From Schistosoma haematobium (taxonomy: Eukaryota > Platyhelminthes > Trematoda > Strigeidida > Schistosomatidae): a stretch of DNA of 64,000 nt. The DNA is taken from assembly GCF_000699445.3 (NCBI RefSeq), contig NC_067201.1:24877033-24941032 (forward strand), read 5' to 3'. Positions 35,917 to 49,779 of this stretch are shown here, in pieces. Both the position numbers and the translations under genes were made by a program. Below the pieces are notes generated by a model. That model had not been told where the DNA came from. It did no database searches and worked only from the letters and a program-made list of their open reading frames with translations. The stretch's first letter is position 1. Every line of letters starts with the position of its first letter.

Positions 35917-38900
35917 AATCCATTGGTTCTTAGGAGGGAAAACTAGTCTCGTTCTGTCAAACATATTTATGTTTACTTGCAAGTACTAAATAGGTGTATT
36001 GCGTCATCGCATTTAGATGTATGGTACGTTGTTTTTTTCTAGAGAAACTTTTGACTGTATAAGGCACGGCTTCACTTTTCGTTTATATGTGTATGCACCT
36101 GTACGTGTGCAAGTGTTTACATACGTACGTTCCACATTTCCGTATTCCTGTTTCATCTGACATGTTACGCTACTCCTCTACTCATTTATAGCCGATCGTA
36201 TTATTATTGTCTTCTGGCCTGCTCATAGTTACCATCAATAAATTATCCTCATGTTTGATTTTTAATTACTTCCCGATGTCGTCCAAACTTGATTAAGTGT
36301 GTTGTTTTGTTCAACCCAAAATTCATGCCCATCAGATGATATACTAGGTTACTGTTCTTCAGTTGGCCTCATGTAGACTTACTGTCCACCAAGACGAAGC
36401 ATGTTCCCCTATTGTTAGACGTTGTTTGAATTACTTTTGTTGTCTGTGCAATGAACGATCATGCACGTAAATTATTGGAGTAAATAAATGAACTAACCTG
36501 TTTCCATGAAGGATTAGAAAATGAAAGCCGTATTTTTCAGACCGTTTAAGTATTCAGTTTTCTATGATTCTAATATCTGATTAGAAATAGAGTAATAAAT
36601 ATGCGAAAGTAAATTTGGTCGGGATTACGTAACTGACTGCTGTCTTAAGTAAATTACGGTATACTGATAATATGAAGTTTCTCTGGGAAATCAAAGTTAG
36701 TATGTTGTATAATTTGTGGATGATCAGGCGTATATTAAAGTAGTGGAAGAGCTGACTCCATTGAGAGCTGAATTGTCCCACAATATTACACATGTTTCCG
36801 CTTCTTGAGCCTAAAATCTTCTTGTAAACCATTGGTCAAACAACCCCTCAGTGATTGCTACTATTGTACTATTATTGTACTTGAAAGTCACTTATCAAGA
36901 AATGTCGGAGGCAGTTGTGTATTGTCACAAAGATGTTAGCGATAGTTCACTACTGTGATATTTCCAACACCATGAATCTAAGGATACACTCGGTAAAGGC
37001 GTCAACGAATTTCACATTTACTGAAGGACAAGCTGCACTCTGTCGGGATTTCTTCTGAGGATATTTCAGAAGACTTGTTAACTACACGAGTAAACAATAT
37101 CAAAATGCTGATGTTCTGTATAACAGAGTTGCTGAATTAATTGGATGCTGTCCCTCGTCTGTTACACTATCGATAACGACAATATATACGGAACTTTCGG
37201 TAGATAGTGAGTCAACTGACATTCGTTCGACTGATTTGGAAACATCGGCGGCGTGCAATGTTTTTAAAAAAGAGAATTCACAGACTTTCCGTTACTTGTA
37301 GTGATGACTGATTCGTTGGTCAATAGAGGGTGGTGTCGTTGGTTATTTACATGACGGCTGGAAGTAATAAAATCAAAATAATGGGTTTCGTGAAACACAG
37401 AAACGTAGCGATCCACTTAAGTCAAAAAATTTTTCTTAGCTTTTGCTACTCCTAAAAACAAAAGGTATTTCAGTTAATCCCGCGTCAATTTTGTTGATCC
37501 GTCTTAATTTCTTTAAGTTATCTGTCTATTAACTGTTCACGTATATTTCACCAGGTTACTTAATAATAAACCCTTTGCTATCTTGCCATCTATCTGAGCT
37601 TAAATTTTATAATCTTTCTACTAAAATACCTACGTGGACATTCGTAAACATTATAGCTACTAATTCAACAACTACACCGCTCCTATCTCAACACTAACTT
37701 CAAAAGACACTGTTAGAACTCGGTTGGAGGAGTATAGTTAAATGGATAGATTAACTATCTTATTAGAATTGGTATACATAAAAGCAGAGTTTAAAAATCA
37801 AGAAATGGAGACCAGAAAAATAACTATTATGTGTAAACTTAAAACAACTAGGTTGAAAATTGAAAACAACCTTGACGAGAACATATATAGGTAGCGACAT
37901 CTGGTAAACTAACAGGTTGCTGGTTTTCAAATCTTCTGGTTCAAGGTTTGTGTATATCAGGTACTGGTTTGTTTTCTGGTCCTAAAAGTACATGTCCATT
38001 TTATTGAAGTTCCTAAGGTTGGCCCTACTTGTCTCTGATGTTTGGGAAATTTGGAATATTTGTGTACTGGTTCAGAGTAAATAATTTCACTGTAAATGAA
38101 ACTTCCAGACGAGATTTGTTTCTCAGCTGAATAATATTCTCCATTGCCTCAAAATGTTCTTAAATAAATCTATCTTTATCGTTAGAACTCTCTTTAAATG
38201 GCTTGTTTTAGAATGCGTGCCCTAAAAATTACATTTTGTCGAAGATGAATTGTTTGAAGTACCTCACTAAAAACACATCGATTTAATTTCCTAGTAATGT
38301 TGCTTATACCTACTTTGTTTTATATCCTGATGCAGTGTCTACTCTGATAATTAGTTAAGTTTTATCAATTCTAATCAGTAGTCTAATATTTAATCTTTTT
38401 ATCAAGAGCTTGTATGAACCAAATGATTTCATTGCACTTGCTTCTTGTTTCATTATGGCTCCAGGCATTCGGTTATAAGTATACTTGCAAGATAAACAGG
38501 TGAAACTATCATTTGTGGACGAATCTTGAGCGACGATAGTAACCTTGAGGCGACCCACCTACTTACTATGGGTCAAAAGGGTCTGTAAATGAGTATAAAG
38601 AATTATTATTGGAATTTAAGGGTTGGGACTTGAAACAAGGGCTTTCGTCTCAAACTGACATCAAATATAATTCTGAAGTTCTATTTAACTATATAGATAA
38701 ATGAATTTTGCTCCAAAATGCAATGCTTTCTGTTCTTAAATGCTTTGGTTTGTCCATAAATTATAGTCTTGCCGATAAACTGTCCTGTAATTCATTCTTA
38801 TCAACGTGTTTAGAGTATTTAGCTTCAGTTCAGTAGCATGACTTTCAGGTGTGTATTATTCATAAGAATAAAGTTTAGTATATATCGGTCTGAGAGCAGC

Positions 38901-39165
38901 ACAGTTCATCGATGCAAGAGTCAGATAAACATAAATACCGCGACAAATATTTCACCGTGATGACATCCAGGTAATTAGATCAAGGAAAAATAGCTAATAA
39001 TACTGAAACAATGGGGAAAAAAATCATAAAACTATCATGTTTACGATAGAAATTGCGTTCAATTGTTGTACACAGTCCACTTAGATCATCAATATCTCTT
39101 TCTAAATATAAATATATTGGTACGTCTTAAATGTTCTAGCACTATAGAGACAAATTATTTCCGTC
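35917..39165. other. Spacer/5' region of serpin B, no coding segment seen
   Basis: AT-rich sequence without recognisable elements. The non-coding first exon and promoter of serpin B should lie here, because the start exon of the gene is preceded by a splice acceptor. I could not locate it. Confidence 0.35.
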
Positions 39166-39189
39166 TTTATTTTTACAGACTACAAACAA

Positions 39190-42100
39190 ATGGATGTATT
39201 ACAATCCCTTACAAATTTCAGTGGAAAGCTTTATGGGGAAATGTTGGAAGAAAACCAGAGTAAGTCAGTATTTCAAAATATGCTCATTGGTATGTTTAGG
39301 TCATTTTGAGAATACTTTTCTCTCTCCTTTTAATATATATACTGCCCTGGGAATGATCCTTTCCGGCAGTGAAATGAATACAAAAACGGAGATAATGAAA
39401 ATGATGCACTTATCTACTTGTTTGGAACATCATACAATTCACCATGGAATCAGTGGACTTCTGTTTAACTGTGCAGAACGTGGTGAAGGTGTTGAGATAA
39501 TGTTTGGGAATGGATTGTTTACAGCAGAAGATGTGGATGTTAAAAAAGATTACGAAAATACTCTTAAGAGTTATTACAACGCACAAACAGAATCTGTGAG
39601 TTTATATCTTAACTTACTAATCTTTTGTGTAGGTGACATTTCAGACGGATCCGGAAGGTGCTGGAAAACGAATAAACCACTGGGTTGGTGAACTGACCAA
39701 AGGGAAAATTCGTGAACTTTTTTCTCCTGGATCGCTGTCAACCGACACATCAGTTTTAGTAATAACCACTACATACTTTGAAGGTAATTTTATATATTCA
39801 ACCTATGATACTTATGAATGTCCTTTAAAATTTGAGTTCGTCATTGTTTATAATTTCTGTAATTATCAGTAATTCCATAAATAGTTTTGTCTTCTAGGTC
39901 TGTGGAATCTACCCTTTCTTCAAGGAAGTTCACACGAAAGCGATTTCTTTAAACTTGACGGATCAACGATGAACGTAAAGTTAATGTATATGAATTCCTC
40001 ATTTGAAACCGTCAGTTTACCACATTTGAAATCACGTGCTATTAAGATACCATTTAAAGATCCTAGGTAAGTATGTGTATTTTGGAGCATGTATAGAACA
40101 CCTATTTTAAATGAGTTTAAGGACAAACGTAACAAGCTTATTTTCGGTGATCTATGTACTAGTAGCTTAAGCACTGGTTTATGAGTTATAACTATTCAAG
40201 GTGTGATTTTTCCTAAATCACCGTGAATGACTGGGTACAACCATTAGATCTTTTGGCCGTAGTTGTTAGAAAGCTTTGTTCAGGCTTTTTACTTGTTTAT
40301 TGTATTGCAACACATGGCCTAATAATGAGTCACGATCTCGGCTACAATCTGGGTGATGTAGCAAAAGCCTACAACAAATACACATAGATTTCTAAAGTCA
40401 GTGATTGCTAATTTCTGTCATCTGAGAGATATGAACTTAGTGTTTGTGATTTTTTGTACATTTAAGGTCATTAGTCAAAAGCTTAGGCAACATGACTTAA
40501 AAGTAATTTCACTGTCCTATGTCTGTTTAAGCGTAGTTTACTTTTGCATTTTGAACACGTTAATATGTACTTTTTCAATCACAATTGACTGTCAAGCTCT
40601 CAACAACTAATTTCTTTACTTTAGAAAGCAACATTCGTTTACAGAATCTGACATCATATTTTAAGTTTGGTTTATTCTAATGATTTGCAAAATTTCGTGT
40701 TAAGGTTTTTGTGAAACACGTATTCGCTAAAACGTTTTGTTGGAGACCAACTGAAAACGAAGGACTAAGCAATACAAACTGTATTTTCTTGTAATATGAC
40801 TTTAGTATAGAGATAAACGACCAAACACCAATATGATTCGTGAACTACCAAAATATTGTCTACGAACGGTGAACCTATATGATTCAAAATTATAATTGGG
40901 AACCTCTGAAGATCCTCGCAAACCTACAAGGAAATTTCAATAGGTATTCTGAACTTGACTCGGATACGGTTAGTTTTTAGTGAAGTCAGCTTGCTAATGT
41001 CAGAACGTCAGGTATCTATGACACTTATTGGTACTCCACTGATTAAATGAGTCGACATTTCTGCCTCTCTTTAGTCAGCTTGATAGTTAAATATACCGTG
41101 TCATTCTACTTAACATCATTTTTATATCAATTCTCTTTTCGGTATGTTCAGGTGTAGTATTATTTTGCCTAACCAGGTACCGTCATTTAAGTATTAAGCT
41201 TCAGATATCTTGAGAAAAACATACGAAGTGTAGAAGTTTTATAAAGAATTTGATGAATAAACAGTATTTCAATAGCGTAGAGTGATAAATACATATGAAC
41301 ACAATTCATGCTAGGCAGATTATATTTGGATTCATTATTCGGTAAACGAAATCTAAGAATCAAGACTATTGCAATTTAGCTCCATGTAATGTTTACTCAA
41401 TAGGAGTTGATTCAGTCATGAAGTGTATAGATATTATTGATTGTTCATTTATAGCTCAATATTCTATTTTGTATTATCCATTTTCCAACCTTTTCGTGTT
41501 TTAGATTCTCATTATTGGTCATTCTTCCAAACGCAAATGATGGATTATCTGAGTTACTAGATGCGTTACATAGAGATGATGAATTTTCATCAATTCTTTC
41601 TTCTAACTTTACGGATACCAGTATACATTTGTACTTACCAAAGTTCAAACTGAAGGAAGGCAGTGCTATAAGCCTTGTAGGTTATCTACAGAAAATGGGA
41701 ATGAGAGAGGCTTTTTGTCCAGGATCAGCTAACTTTACAAACATGTCTGAATCAAGTAATTTATGTATACGAGATATACTCCATAAGGCTATTCTTGAAG
41801 TGAGTCGTATAAATCTTGTGTTTCTCAACAAACTTCGTTGTTAGATTGCATTTACCTGTTAATATTGTGAAATAAACTTGAAGCGCTGGTTGGTTGTAGC
41901 CAGTATGGTTGAGATTCGATTTCTGTCTACTTGTTTATACAGGAACTCATACTTGCGCGTAATGCGTTCTGCAATTTCTTCGGAACCATATCTGCTAGTT
42001 TGATGCGTAAGACTTAATCGAAACATTGAATGTCAGCTTAACACCACTAACGTGCATGACAAGGATGGACTTCATTCAGATAATGTTTCTTGATTTCTCA

Positions 42101-44323
42101 CTCAACCTCTTTGTCACGAAATGACTTTAAATATAATACAATCTGAGGAGTCATGAGTGACATCGGCATTTCAGGATAGTGTTACTTATGGAAAGACGAT
42201 CTGTTTAGTTTGTCAAAAAACCACGACTAGCAGCAGCGTAACTTCAACGTACTCTGTTCGTCTCTTGATGTTAGCGATGGCAATCCACGAAGAGTCACAG
42301 AATGTTGTTATGTTTGAGTGGTAAATTCTGATAGCCGTGTGGAATAGTTATGTTGAACAGAATGTTTGAGAACCAACCCTTGTAATAGATTTGTGTAAGG
42401 ATTTTAAATCACATCCATTAACATGTCTACGAAAATCCATGTAACCACCTGAAGGCATGTTATTTTCAATTACATCGGTCGCTTTTCCACAGGCTTTTGT
42501 CAGTCTCTTGAAAATAATTCACATATCAGTGTGATACTGATATTTTCGTCACTCACGAAAGACTATTTTATAAAGGAAAGTTTGTTGTTCATTCCAATTC
42601 GTTATGGTTACCTTATGGTTATTAGAGCAGTAATCAGGTTTTATTTCTTAGTGATATTTGAGATAGATTTCACCACTCATTGTGATTAGTTTTATCCACA
42701 GAAGTGTTTTCATATTAAGTGTTTTCAGTAACTGATAACAGAGTGATTGATTTTGTCTTTAACTGTGATGAAATTCTATTGAGGAAGTTGCAATGTGACC
42801 GCTAGTTTAAGTGGCTTGGCATTGCAGTGCACTGTGATGTGTTGAAAGTGTTTGGAGGTGGTTGTAACGAAACTATTGACCTAGGTTCAGTGATAGTTTG
42901 TTACTGTAAGACTGAAACTGGAACCTTGGGGGAACTGTCGCCCTCTGTGAAAATTGAATTCACATCAACCCTTGTCACTTTTGAAGATGTTACCACTGAG
43001 CTATTTGTGCTACAACTAATCTCCTGTATGAGCTGAATATTAAAATTGACGGATCAGCGAATTGTAACCAATGTCATGTTGTTTATCTGTTAGAGGTGAT
43101 GAAGTTTTGTGGACCTAGTTGCAGTATTATCAGTAGTCCAATGAACTTGATATCTCAATAAGCGTTTTTGTGTTCCATGATTGAATGACGCATTAGAGCC
43201 GTGAGTTTATTGACTTACGTTATTGACTTTCGATTTCCAATTATGTCACACATATTTCTATTTACCCAGAATCAATCACGACGCACTACGATTTGGAACC
43301 ACATTGGTTCACAGAGTTTAGTTAACGTTGGAGACCTTTACGTATTTGGGCAGCATCATTGATGAACAGGGTGGATCTGATGCAGATGTGAAGGCGCGGA
43401 TCGGCAAAGCAAGAGCAGCATATTTACAACTGAAGAACATCTGGAACTCAAAGCAACTGTCAACCAACACCAAGGTCAGGATTTTCAATAGAAATGTCAA
43501 GACAGTTCTACTGTATGGGGCAGAAACCTGGAGAACTACAAAAGCCATCATCCAGAAAATACAGGTGTTTATTAACAATTGTCTACGCGAAATACTTCAG
43601 ATCCGTTGGCCGGACACTATTAGCAACAACGTACTGTGGGAGAGAACAAACCAGATCCCAGTGGAGGAAGAAATCAGGAAGAAGCGCTGGAAGTGGATAG
43701 GACACACATTGAGGAAAGCACCCAACTGCGTCACAAGACAAGCCCTCACATGGAATCCTCAAGGCCAAAGGAAAAGAGGAAGACGGAAGAACACATTACA
43801 CCGAGAAATGGAGATAGACATGAGAAAAATGAACAAGAATTGGATGGAACTAGAAAAGAAGGCCCAGGACAGAGTGAGTTGGAGAATGCTGGTCAGCGGC
43901 CTATGCTCCATTGGGAGTAACAGGCATAAGTAGTAAGTAAGTAAGTAGTGGAGACAAGGTGACTCAACATAATTAAATCTGAGTTGACTAATCCCTCTTA
44001 CATTGTTCACGTTGATGAATGCTTCAGACAAAATGATAATGAGTAAATCTGTGATTTTATGTAACATGAAATATTGTAATTATTTCTACTGTTTCTTCCA
44101 CTTAAAAATTGGTAATATAAGTTCTATTGATTTTTGTTCATAGGTGGATGAGCAAGGTGTGGTGGCAGCTGCAGCATCTTCTGCAGAAGTTGTTCAACTT
44201 GCTGCGCCTTTACCTGAATTCGCTGATGAGGAATTTCGTGTTGATCATCCATTCTTCATTTCAATTATTTGGAATAATTCTTTGCCAATATTTCTCGGAC
44301 ATGTTACAAGTCCAGAGAATTGA
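39190..44323 (+). CDS. serpin B, intracellular/clade-B-like serine protease inhibitor (6 coding exons)
   Basis: Coding exons: 39190-39259, 39300-39595, 39633-39783, 39898-40066, 41505-41799 and 44144-44323. They give about 386 residues without a stop, and all junctions are GT..AG. Exon lengths and phases equal those of serpin A except for one extra codon in exon 2. There is no signal peptide. Signatures: [40 protein letters not shown], hinge [29 protein letters not shown]. The hinge suggests an inhibitory serpin. The reactive loop ([15 protein letters not shown]) is unrelated to that of gene A, so the two should target different proteases. A truncated RTE insertion lies in the last intron. 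Fluke serpins are known regulators of host or own proteases; the target of this one cannot be read from sequence. Confidence 0.88.
42780..43040 (+). repeat. Dispersed repeat in serpin B last intron
   Basis: Mirror copy of 5990-6240. The 69-codon frame is identical on both sides, which shows the recent sequence exchange between the arms rather than coding function. Confidence 0.45.
43336..43948 (+). mobile_element. 5'-truncated RTE insertion with target-site duplication
   Basis: The last ~200 codons of the RTE protein (FTYLGSII to [10 protein letters not shown]) with the TAAG tail, plus strand. It is flanked by TGGAGAC at 43329-43335 and 43949-43955. The left arm has the uninterrupted site at 5696-5702, so the boundaries are exact. 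Sequence is close to the complete copy at 14551. Here the C-terminus is in frame, unlike in that copy. Confidence 0.92.
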
Positions 44324-46802
44324 TAATAGTCATGATATATTCATCAACCTAACATACATTTCCCTTAAAAACAATGTTTACATACATTCTGATTTTTATT
44401 CATTTATGTATTCTGGATCTTTGTACTTTTAATATTGAACAGTTCTGATGTGATGTTGTTTATTACTTCATGGAAGTGATGGTTTTTAATGAAACCTTTG
44501 AATGCTTTTTTTTCTATTAACTTGAGTTTTATTTTCACTTCAAATATAACTGTCCATTTGTTATTTGTTTTTCAATAATCGTGAAAGATTCCAATTTCAT
44601 GTCCAAACTGATGTAAGTACAGTGGGGTTTGAACCTGTGACTTTTTAGTTGAGACTGGAACACCTCAAACACTGATACAGTGATCCGTGGATTAAAGACT
44701 AGAATGTATATGAGTGAGTTTTATTTGGCAATTAAGTGATGTGAATATTTGGGTTTCTACACTGAGAAAAATTCGGGACGAATACCACCATAATAATATC
44801 TGTCACTGATTTGCAGCATAGTAACTGTGGTAATATAAGTCCGTTTTTAGATATTTGTTACTGAAGATTGTTGATAGAAGATGGACCTAGACTTCATGAA
44901 CTTTCAATCTGACTCCATCCATTTTGTATTTTTCGAAAGTCGGATAGATTCACTTCAAAATGGGTATTAGAACTGCGTCCTTCCTCTCTGATGTATTTTG
45001 ATGTGATTCATTGGATGTTTAACGACGACTACTTTTTTTATAGTAGATGAATCCACAAGTCGATTGAAAATGATACCATGAAATCAGAATACACAGGAAA
45101 ATGTAGTTTATAATTGAAGCAGTCAGTAAGCTGATGATCAGCTCACAAGCTTTGACAGAGGTGGATTCACATAGGTTCTCGTACTGCATTTGTTTTCGAA
45201 GTATTACTTGAGTTTAGTGGAACTAGCGAGTGGGCGAGTTTAATGTTTGGTATGTGGTACTTGACAAACGTGGCAAATCGGCTGATGAGGTCAGTTTTCG
45301 TCACAAGGTGTAGTGGTTAGAGCATATATCACGTGTACCTAATCACACATACCTTAACAGGTGATTTCTTCTGGTTTAGGAGTATGCTGAAATAAAGTTC
45401 GAGGCGGCTGAGTCAAGATAAAGCATCAACTTATGAAGAAATTGACCATCGTTCTGAGCCATGTTGTTAAATTCAAACTACGTAATTCGGGTCGAAGTGG
45501 CATTTATTATCAGTGTCTAGAGACCTTGGATAATATAGCTCAGGGTCGTTCACTGAAACCGAGATGTATCCATCCACTATCTTTTTGACGACCATCGAAT
45601 GTTAACCACCTGCTTACTCTAAACAGCAATGTGATTCATCTTGCTCACAATCAAACATTTACGAGTGAATAGTCGTTTGTTGAAAATATATAGCAGTCAT
45701 TGTTTTACTGATGTGACAAAACCCACAATTCTGTAGTTTTATCACTTATTATACATTGAAGAGAATTATTCAAGTAGGATTGTGAATACATTCAAAACTA
45801 ATTAAACATTGCTCATTTGAAAAATGATACAATTCGATTGTATGACTGTTGTATAAACGGTGTTTTCATGTCAATGCCTTAACTTCGTTTCTAGACGTAG
45901 TGCGGTGAACAGAACATGGGTGGAGACAATCGAACGCATTTAACACACACTCACAGGACAATCATAAAGTAAATGATTAATTTGCAAAATGTTCACCAGT
46001 TGTCTCAAGATGACTCAGACTTCATTATTCTTGCATTTTCATACAAATTGCATTCTCTTTCCATTCTTTACTGTTCGATCCTCTTGTCTCTCTGCTACCA
46101 GACATTCTGTTCACGACTAACATCATATACTACTTATGTCAATATAAGTAGCACACACTACAGTAGTACATGGAATGAAATTACTGACTAAATAAGGGTA
46201 AATGGGAAGTATGAATAATCGATTAATGTTTATATGTTTAATGTACTGTCATAGTTGTGGGGCAGTGATTGACAGCAACTAATATGATATGACACTTGTA
46301 AATTTAAATGATATATGTAAAGTTATTTATTTATATTGCACTTGTCATTATTACTCAGGCAATATCGACATATTTCTTCATAAGTAAAATTATTAGACAC
46401 TTAATAAATAGTGGATATACAATAGTTACTTGTAATATGTTTAAATAACCAACGCCTATGATGGTATTTGAAGAGGGTTCTTTGCTCGGAGGTGACAGTT
46501 GCGGTGTGAAGTGATTCAGTGACTTGTTGGGTAATGGCTGGTCATTAGTTAGAATTCACATTGGACTGAGTGTGTTTCTGAACGTAATTGTAACTCTTAA
46601 TTATTGTGCAGGATTCTTCAGCCTAGTCTTCGTCTTCTAAGTTGCCTGTTTGTCTGGTAGAAGAACTATTACAGCAAAAAATTTACTGAAGTGTAACATT
46701 TTCTCCAATCGAATCGTCGTTCAGTTTAACCGATGGGTAGGTTATTAGTACATATTGGTAAATTCTAAAGTTAGAACGAAATAAATCAGTAATGTCAGAC
46801 TT
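44324..46802. other. 3' flank of serpin B, no further gene seen
   Basis: 44324-44720 is diverged from the left arm at 4800-5327. The rest is unique to the right arm. It includes a dispersed repeat at about 45985-46175 (plus), which also appears at 56385-56575 and 57215-57400. Confidence 0.45.
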
Positions 46803-48575
46803 TCAGCAATGTCAACTCAAGATGATAGCGTTGGTTAAGTTCATGATGGAGTCGAGAAAATCCCATGTTGAACAGTTTCAAGTAGCTATTGATAACTCAA
46901 TGATCACCATTGTATTTTAACTGATACTTAAGCTGCACATTATCTCAGGCCTTCTCCATCAAAGCTGTTATGTGAATGAGTCGAAACTGTCTGAGAATAT
47001 TCTCTGTATATGCAAATCAATTGTGAAAATTATTGACTTGATAAGTTTTTGAGCAAACATATTGAATGTTGCATCTTACCAAAAATCTCTGCATTTATTC
47101 GACATATCTACAAGTTTAACCTGTTTGATTTGTCAGCTTTTCGCTACATTTAAACCTTTGATCATACTAGAGTGAAATTTCGTACCGGTCTTCAGGATGT
47201 CATACACTGTTGAACCACTGTTGTTCAGGTACTGTGAAATAGAATTGGGGAGATGTATGAAAGAGGTAGAGATTGATAGAGCATGTAACAAGTGGACTGT
47301 CTAACGTCAGTCCAGTTATTTATATAAATGAATCTAGTATAAAATCCTATTTAAAAACAATGAAATTTAACATTTTATTGATGAAATTTCGAAAGTTTAA
47401 GAACTGTGTGTTATTATAGTCTTCATACAAAATTGAAAAGTGACAGGGTGAGGATCAGGCTATGGTTGTCGGCAAAGTTTCTCTTTGGGATCATGAATCG
47501 ACTGATGTCTGATCACTAATGAAAACCTAGAATCACTGAACGGCCGTTTCATCCTATTGCGAGACCCTTCAGCAGTGTGCGCCTGCGATCTCTTTCGCCA
47601 ACGCTTAACCTCTAAAACCACTGAGTCGTCACCTAACAGTGTTAATGTCCAACCTCAACAAATCCACGAAACAGCCATTCAGTGCTTTCAGGTTTAAATG
47701 TTGGTCTAACATCAATCGATTCGTGATCTCAATCAAAAAATTAATAATCTCCACAACCTCATACTGATAGTTTTCAATGTGAAATGTTTAAACAAGATAT
47801 TCTCATGCATCATTTCACATGAACATTGTACATAATGATATGATGAAAAATCCAAAAAAGAAATCTTCACACAATATGAAGTGGCACAATTGAGATTGTA
47901 TTCTAATCATCATTAAACTAATCGTTTGTTGTATAATCTCCATCGAAGTAATAATCAAGTGTGATATCAACTTTGTACAAGTTATCATCATCATCTGATG
48001 TATTTACATGTGTCGTAATTTGCTCAAATGGTTTCATCGAAACAATACAAACTTTTCATTTATTATGTACATGATAAAGCATCATTAGATTTCCTAAAAG
48101 AGCTGTTGTTTGTTAAGCACAATACTTGACATAAGTAATTCATTATACATTAAGGAAATATCAATCATTATAATATTAAAGATTGTAACTATATGCTGTA
48201 AAGAGGGATTTCACCAAAAGTAATTACTGCATTACCAATGATAAGCTATTAGTTTTATTATTTTGGAAATGATTGAAAAGTTTATGATTTAGGTAAATTG
48301 ATTTTGTATTCTGATACCTTTCAGAGTTTTATGGTTTGAGTCTGTCAGATAGTTGATAACTATGGTTATTGTCATGAAGTCTGTGTGTGTTGAACCAGTT
48401 TGTTTTCTATGTTAGCATGGATTTATTTGAAATTGGCAAATTCATTTGATTCATATCACGTTACCATGTTTTGATTTGAATTAGTTGATCACACGGTAAC
48501 ATTGTTTTGTTGTGTGTGTATGTATTTCAGTTAGGTTACTATGGTTTTCCTAATGCCAGACTAACTTATATTTGA
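46803..48575 (-). repeat. Near-identical outer block of the inverted duplication (right copy)
   Basis: Reverse complement of 2962-4737 with few differences noticed. It contains the mirrored type-B hammerhead element (47470-47745). Confidence 0.8.
47470..47745 (-). repeat. Type-B hammerhead/SINE element, mirror copy
   Basis: Inverted duplicate of 3800-4070, including the hammerhead-like CTGAAGGGTC and GATGAAACGGCCG boxes on the minus strand. Confidence 0.6.
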
Positions 48576-48589
48576 AATCAGTAAAGGCT

Positions 48590-49060
48590 TGTACTTTGTA
48601 TGAAAATTCACTTGATGTTGTTTACTTGTATCTTCCTATTGTTATTTAGGACTGCAATTGATCATTCTTGTGTTGGCATATGTGTACCCTGTACGGACTG
48701 CCTCGATATTGCTTAGATCACAAGCTTCATTAGCAAACATGGATCTAAGGCAATATCGAGGCAATACGCACAGGATGCACATATGCTAATAAGAGACTCA
48801 TCATTTGCAATCCTAAACATCAATTGGAAGATTCAAGTAAATAATACTAAGCGAATTTAAACTTCACGCCATTGCGCGAGCAAGTTTTTATCAGAACTCA
48901 GTAATAACTGGATAACGCTATGGCGTTCAAAACGAACATTACTGGGTTCTAACATAAGAGTCAAATCTGGGATACAGGTACATCCCGAATTCGACGTAAC
49001 GCGGTTCCTAAATTCCACTGTTAGCCACTATCCAACTTTGCTTTGAACTAAATTAACTTA
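48590..49060. repeat. Sm-alpha-type inverted pair and degenerate hammerhead
   Basis: Two tail segments face each other at 48590-48717 and 48740-48850 (ATTGCCTCGATATTGC-like and GCAATATCGAGGCAATACGC). A decayed plus-strand hammerhead follows at 48970-49042 (GATACAGGTACATCC ... CCACTGTTAGCCACTATCC). The CTGANGA box there is replaced by GAATTCGACG. This repeat starts immediately outside the duplication boundary. Confidence 0.6.
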
Positions 49061-49779
49061 GAAATGCTTCATAATCACTTTGTTTTAAATGTATACCGAT
49101 TCATAGATGTTATTACATTGAAAAATTATTAAACGAAACATTAACATAACATTTGAAGTATGAAAAAGAAAAACCATTCAAAGTGATTCACACATTAACG
49201 ACATAAAAAAATGGTAGTTGAATTATATTGAGGATTGATCAGATTCTTGAATGTGAACTATTCAAACACAGTAGGATAAAGTTAACAAAGTCATTATGAA
49301 CCGAGCAGGCTAAGAATCCAAGATTCATCACAGTCATAGATGTATGCTATTGAGTAGTATTATAAAAGATTGAAAAATCTGCCGTTGATTGGTTATTTAC
49401 AGTATAGCACTTGTTCCTAAGCTTTGATAGAAACCCTTTACAAATTGCATATAACTCTTGCAATTAATGAATTTTTTAAAGTAATCTTAAACCATACAGT
49501 AATATTGGGATTGAATGTTTAGAGTCGGATGTAAGCTAATTCCTTATATAATTACGTTATTGAGAAATGATTTTAGTGACTTTCAGCAATACTCACAATT
49601 GGGGAGAAATATTCTAATATCTCGCTTTGCCATAAGAATTATCTGGAGCGTAGATCTATCATTCTGTACACTGTCGAAGTACTTAGTGACAACTATTGGG
49701 TGGAAGGTATGAACTTCATCAGGATGGCAACACTAAATTTCATAATAAACAGTATATGAGTTGACACTTGGTAAATAGA
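49061..49779. other. Intergenic DNA, no gene seen
   Basis: AT-rich; one 65-codon frame without features. Confidence 0.4.

Larger units (their letters stand above)
39170..48575. repeat. Right arm of a large inverted duplication (serpin B arm)
   Basis: It mirrors 2962-10880. Near-identical to the left arm at about 41590-44143 (excluding insertions at about 42145-42415 and 43336-43948) and at 46803-48575. It is diverged at 39170-41590 and 44144-44720. About 44720-46802 has no counterpart on the left. The outer edge is at about 48575, fifteen bases before an Sm-alpha inverted pair. Confidence 0.8.

Noticed and set aside
18000..40000. Hammerhead motif associated with the Penelope-like element, as known for that class
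   Set aside because: I looked around 19270-20750 and its flanks and found no CUGANGA/GAAA pair with suitable helices; the element ends appear lost.
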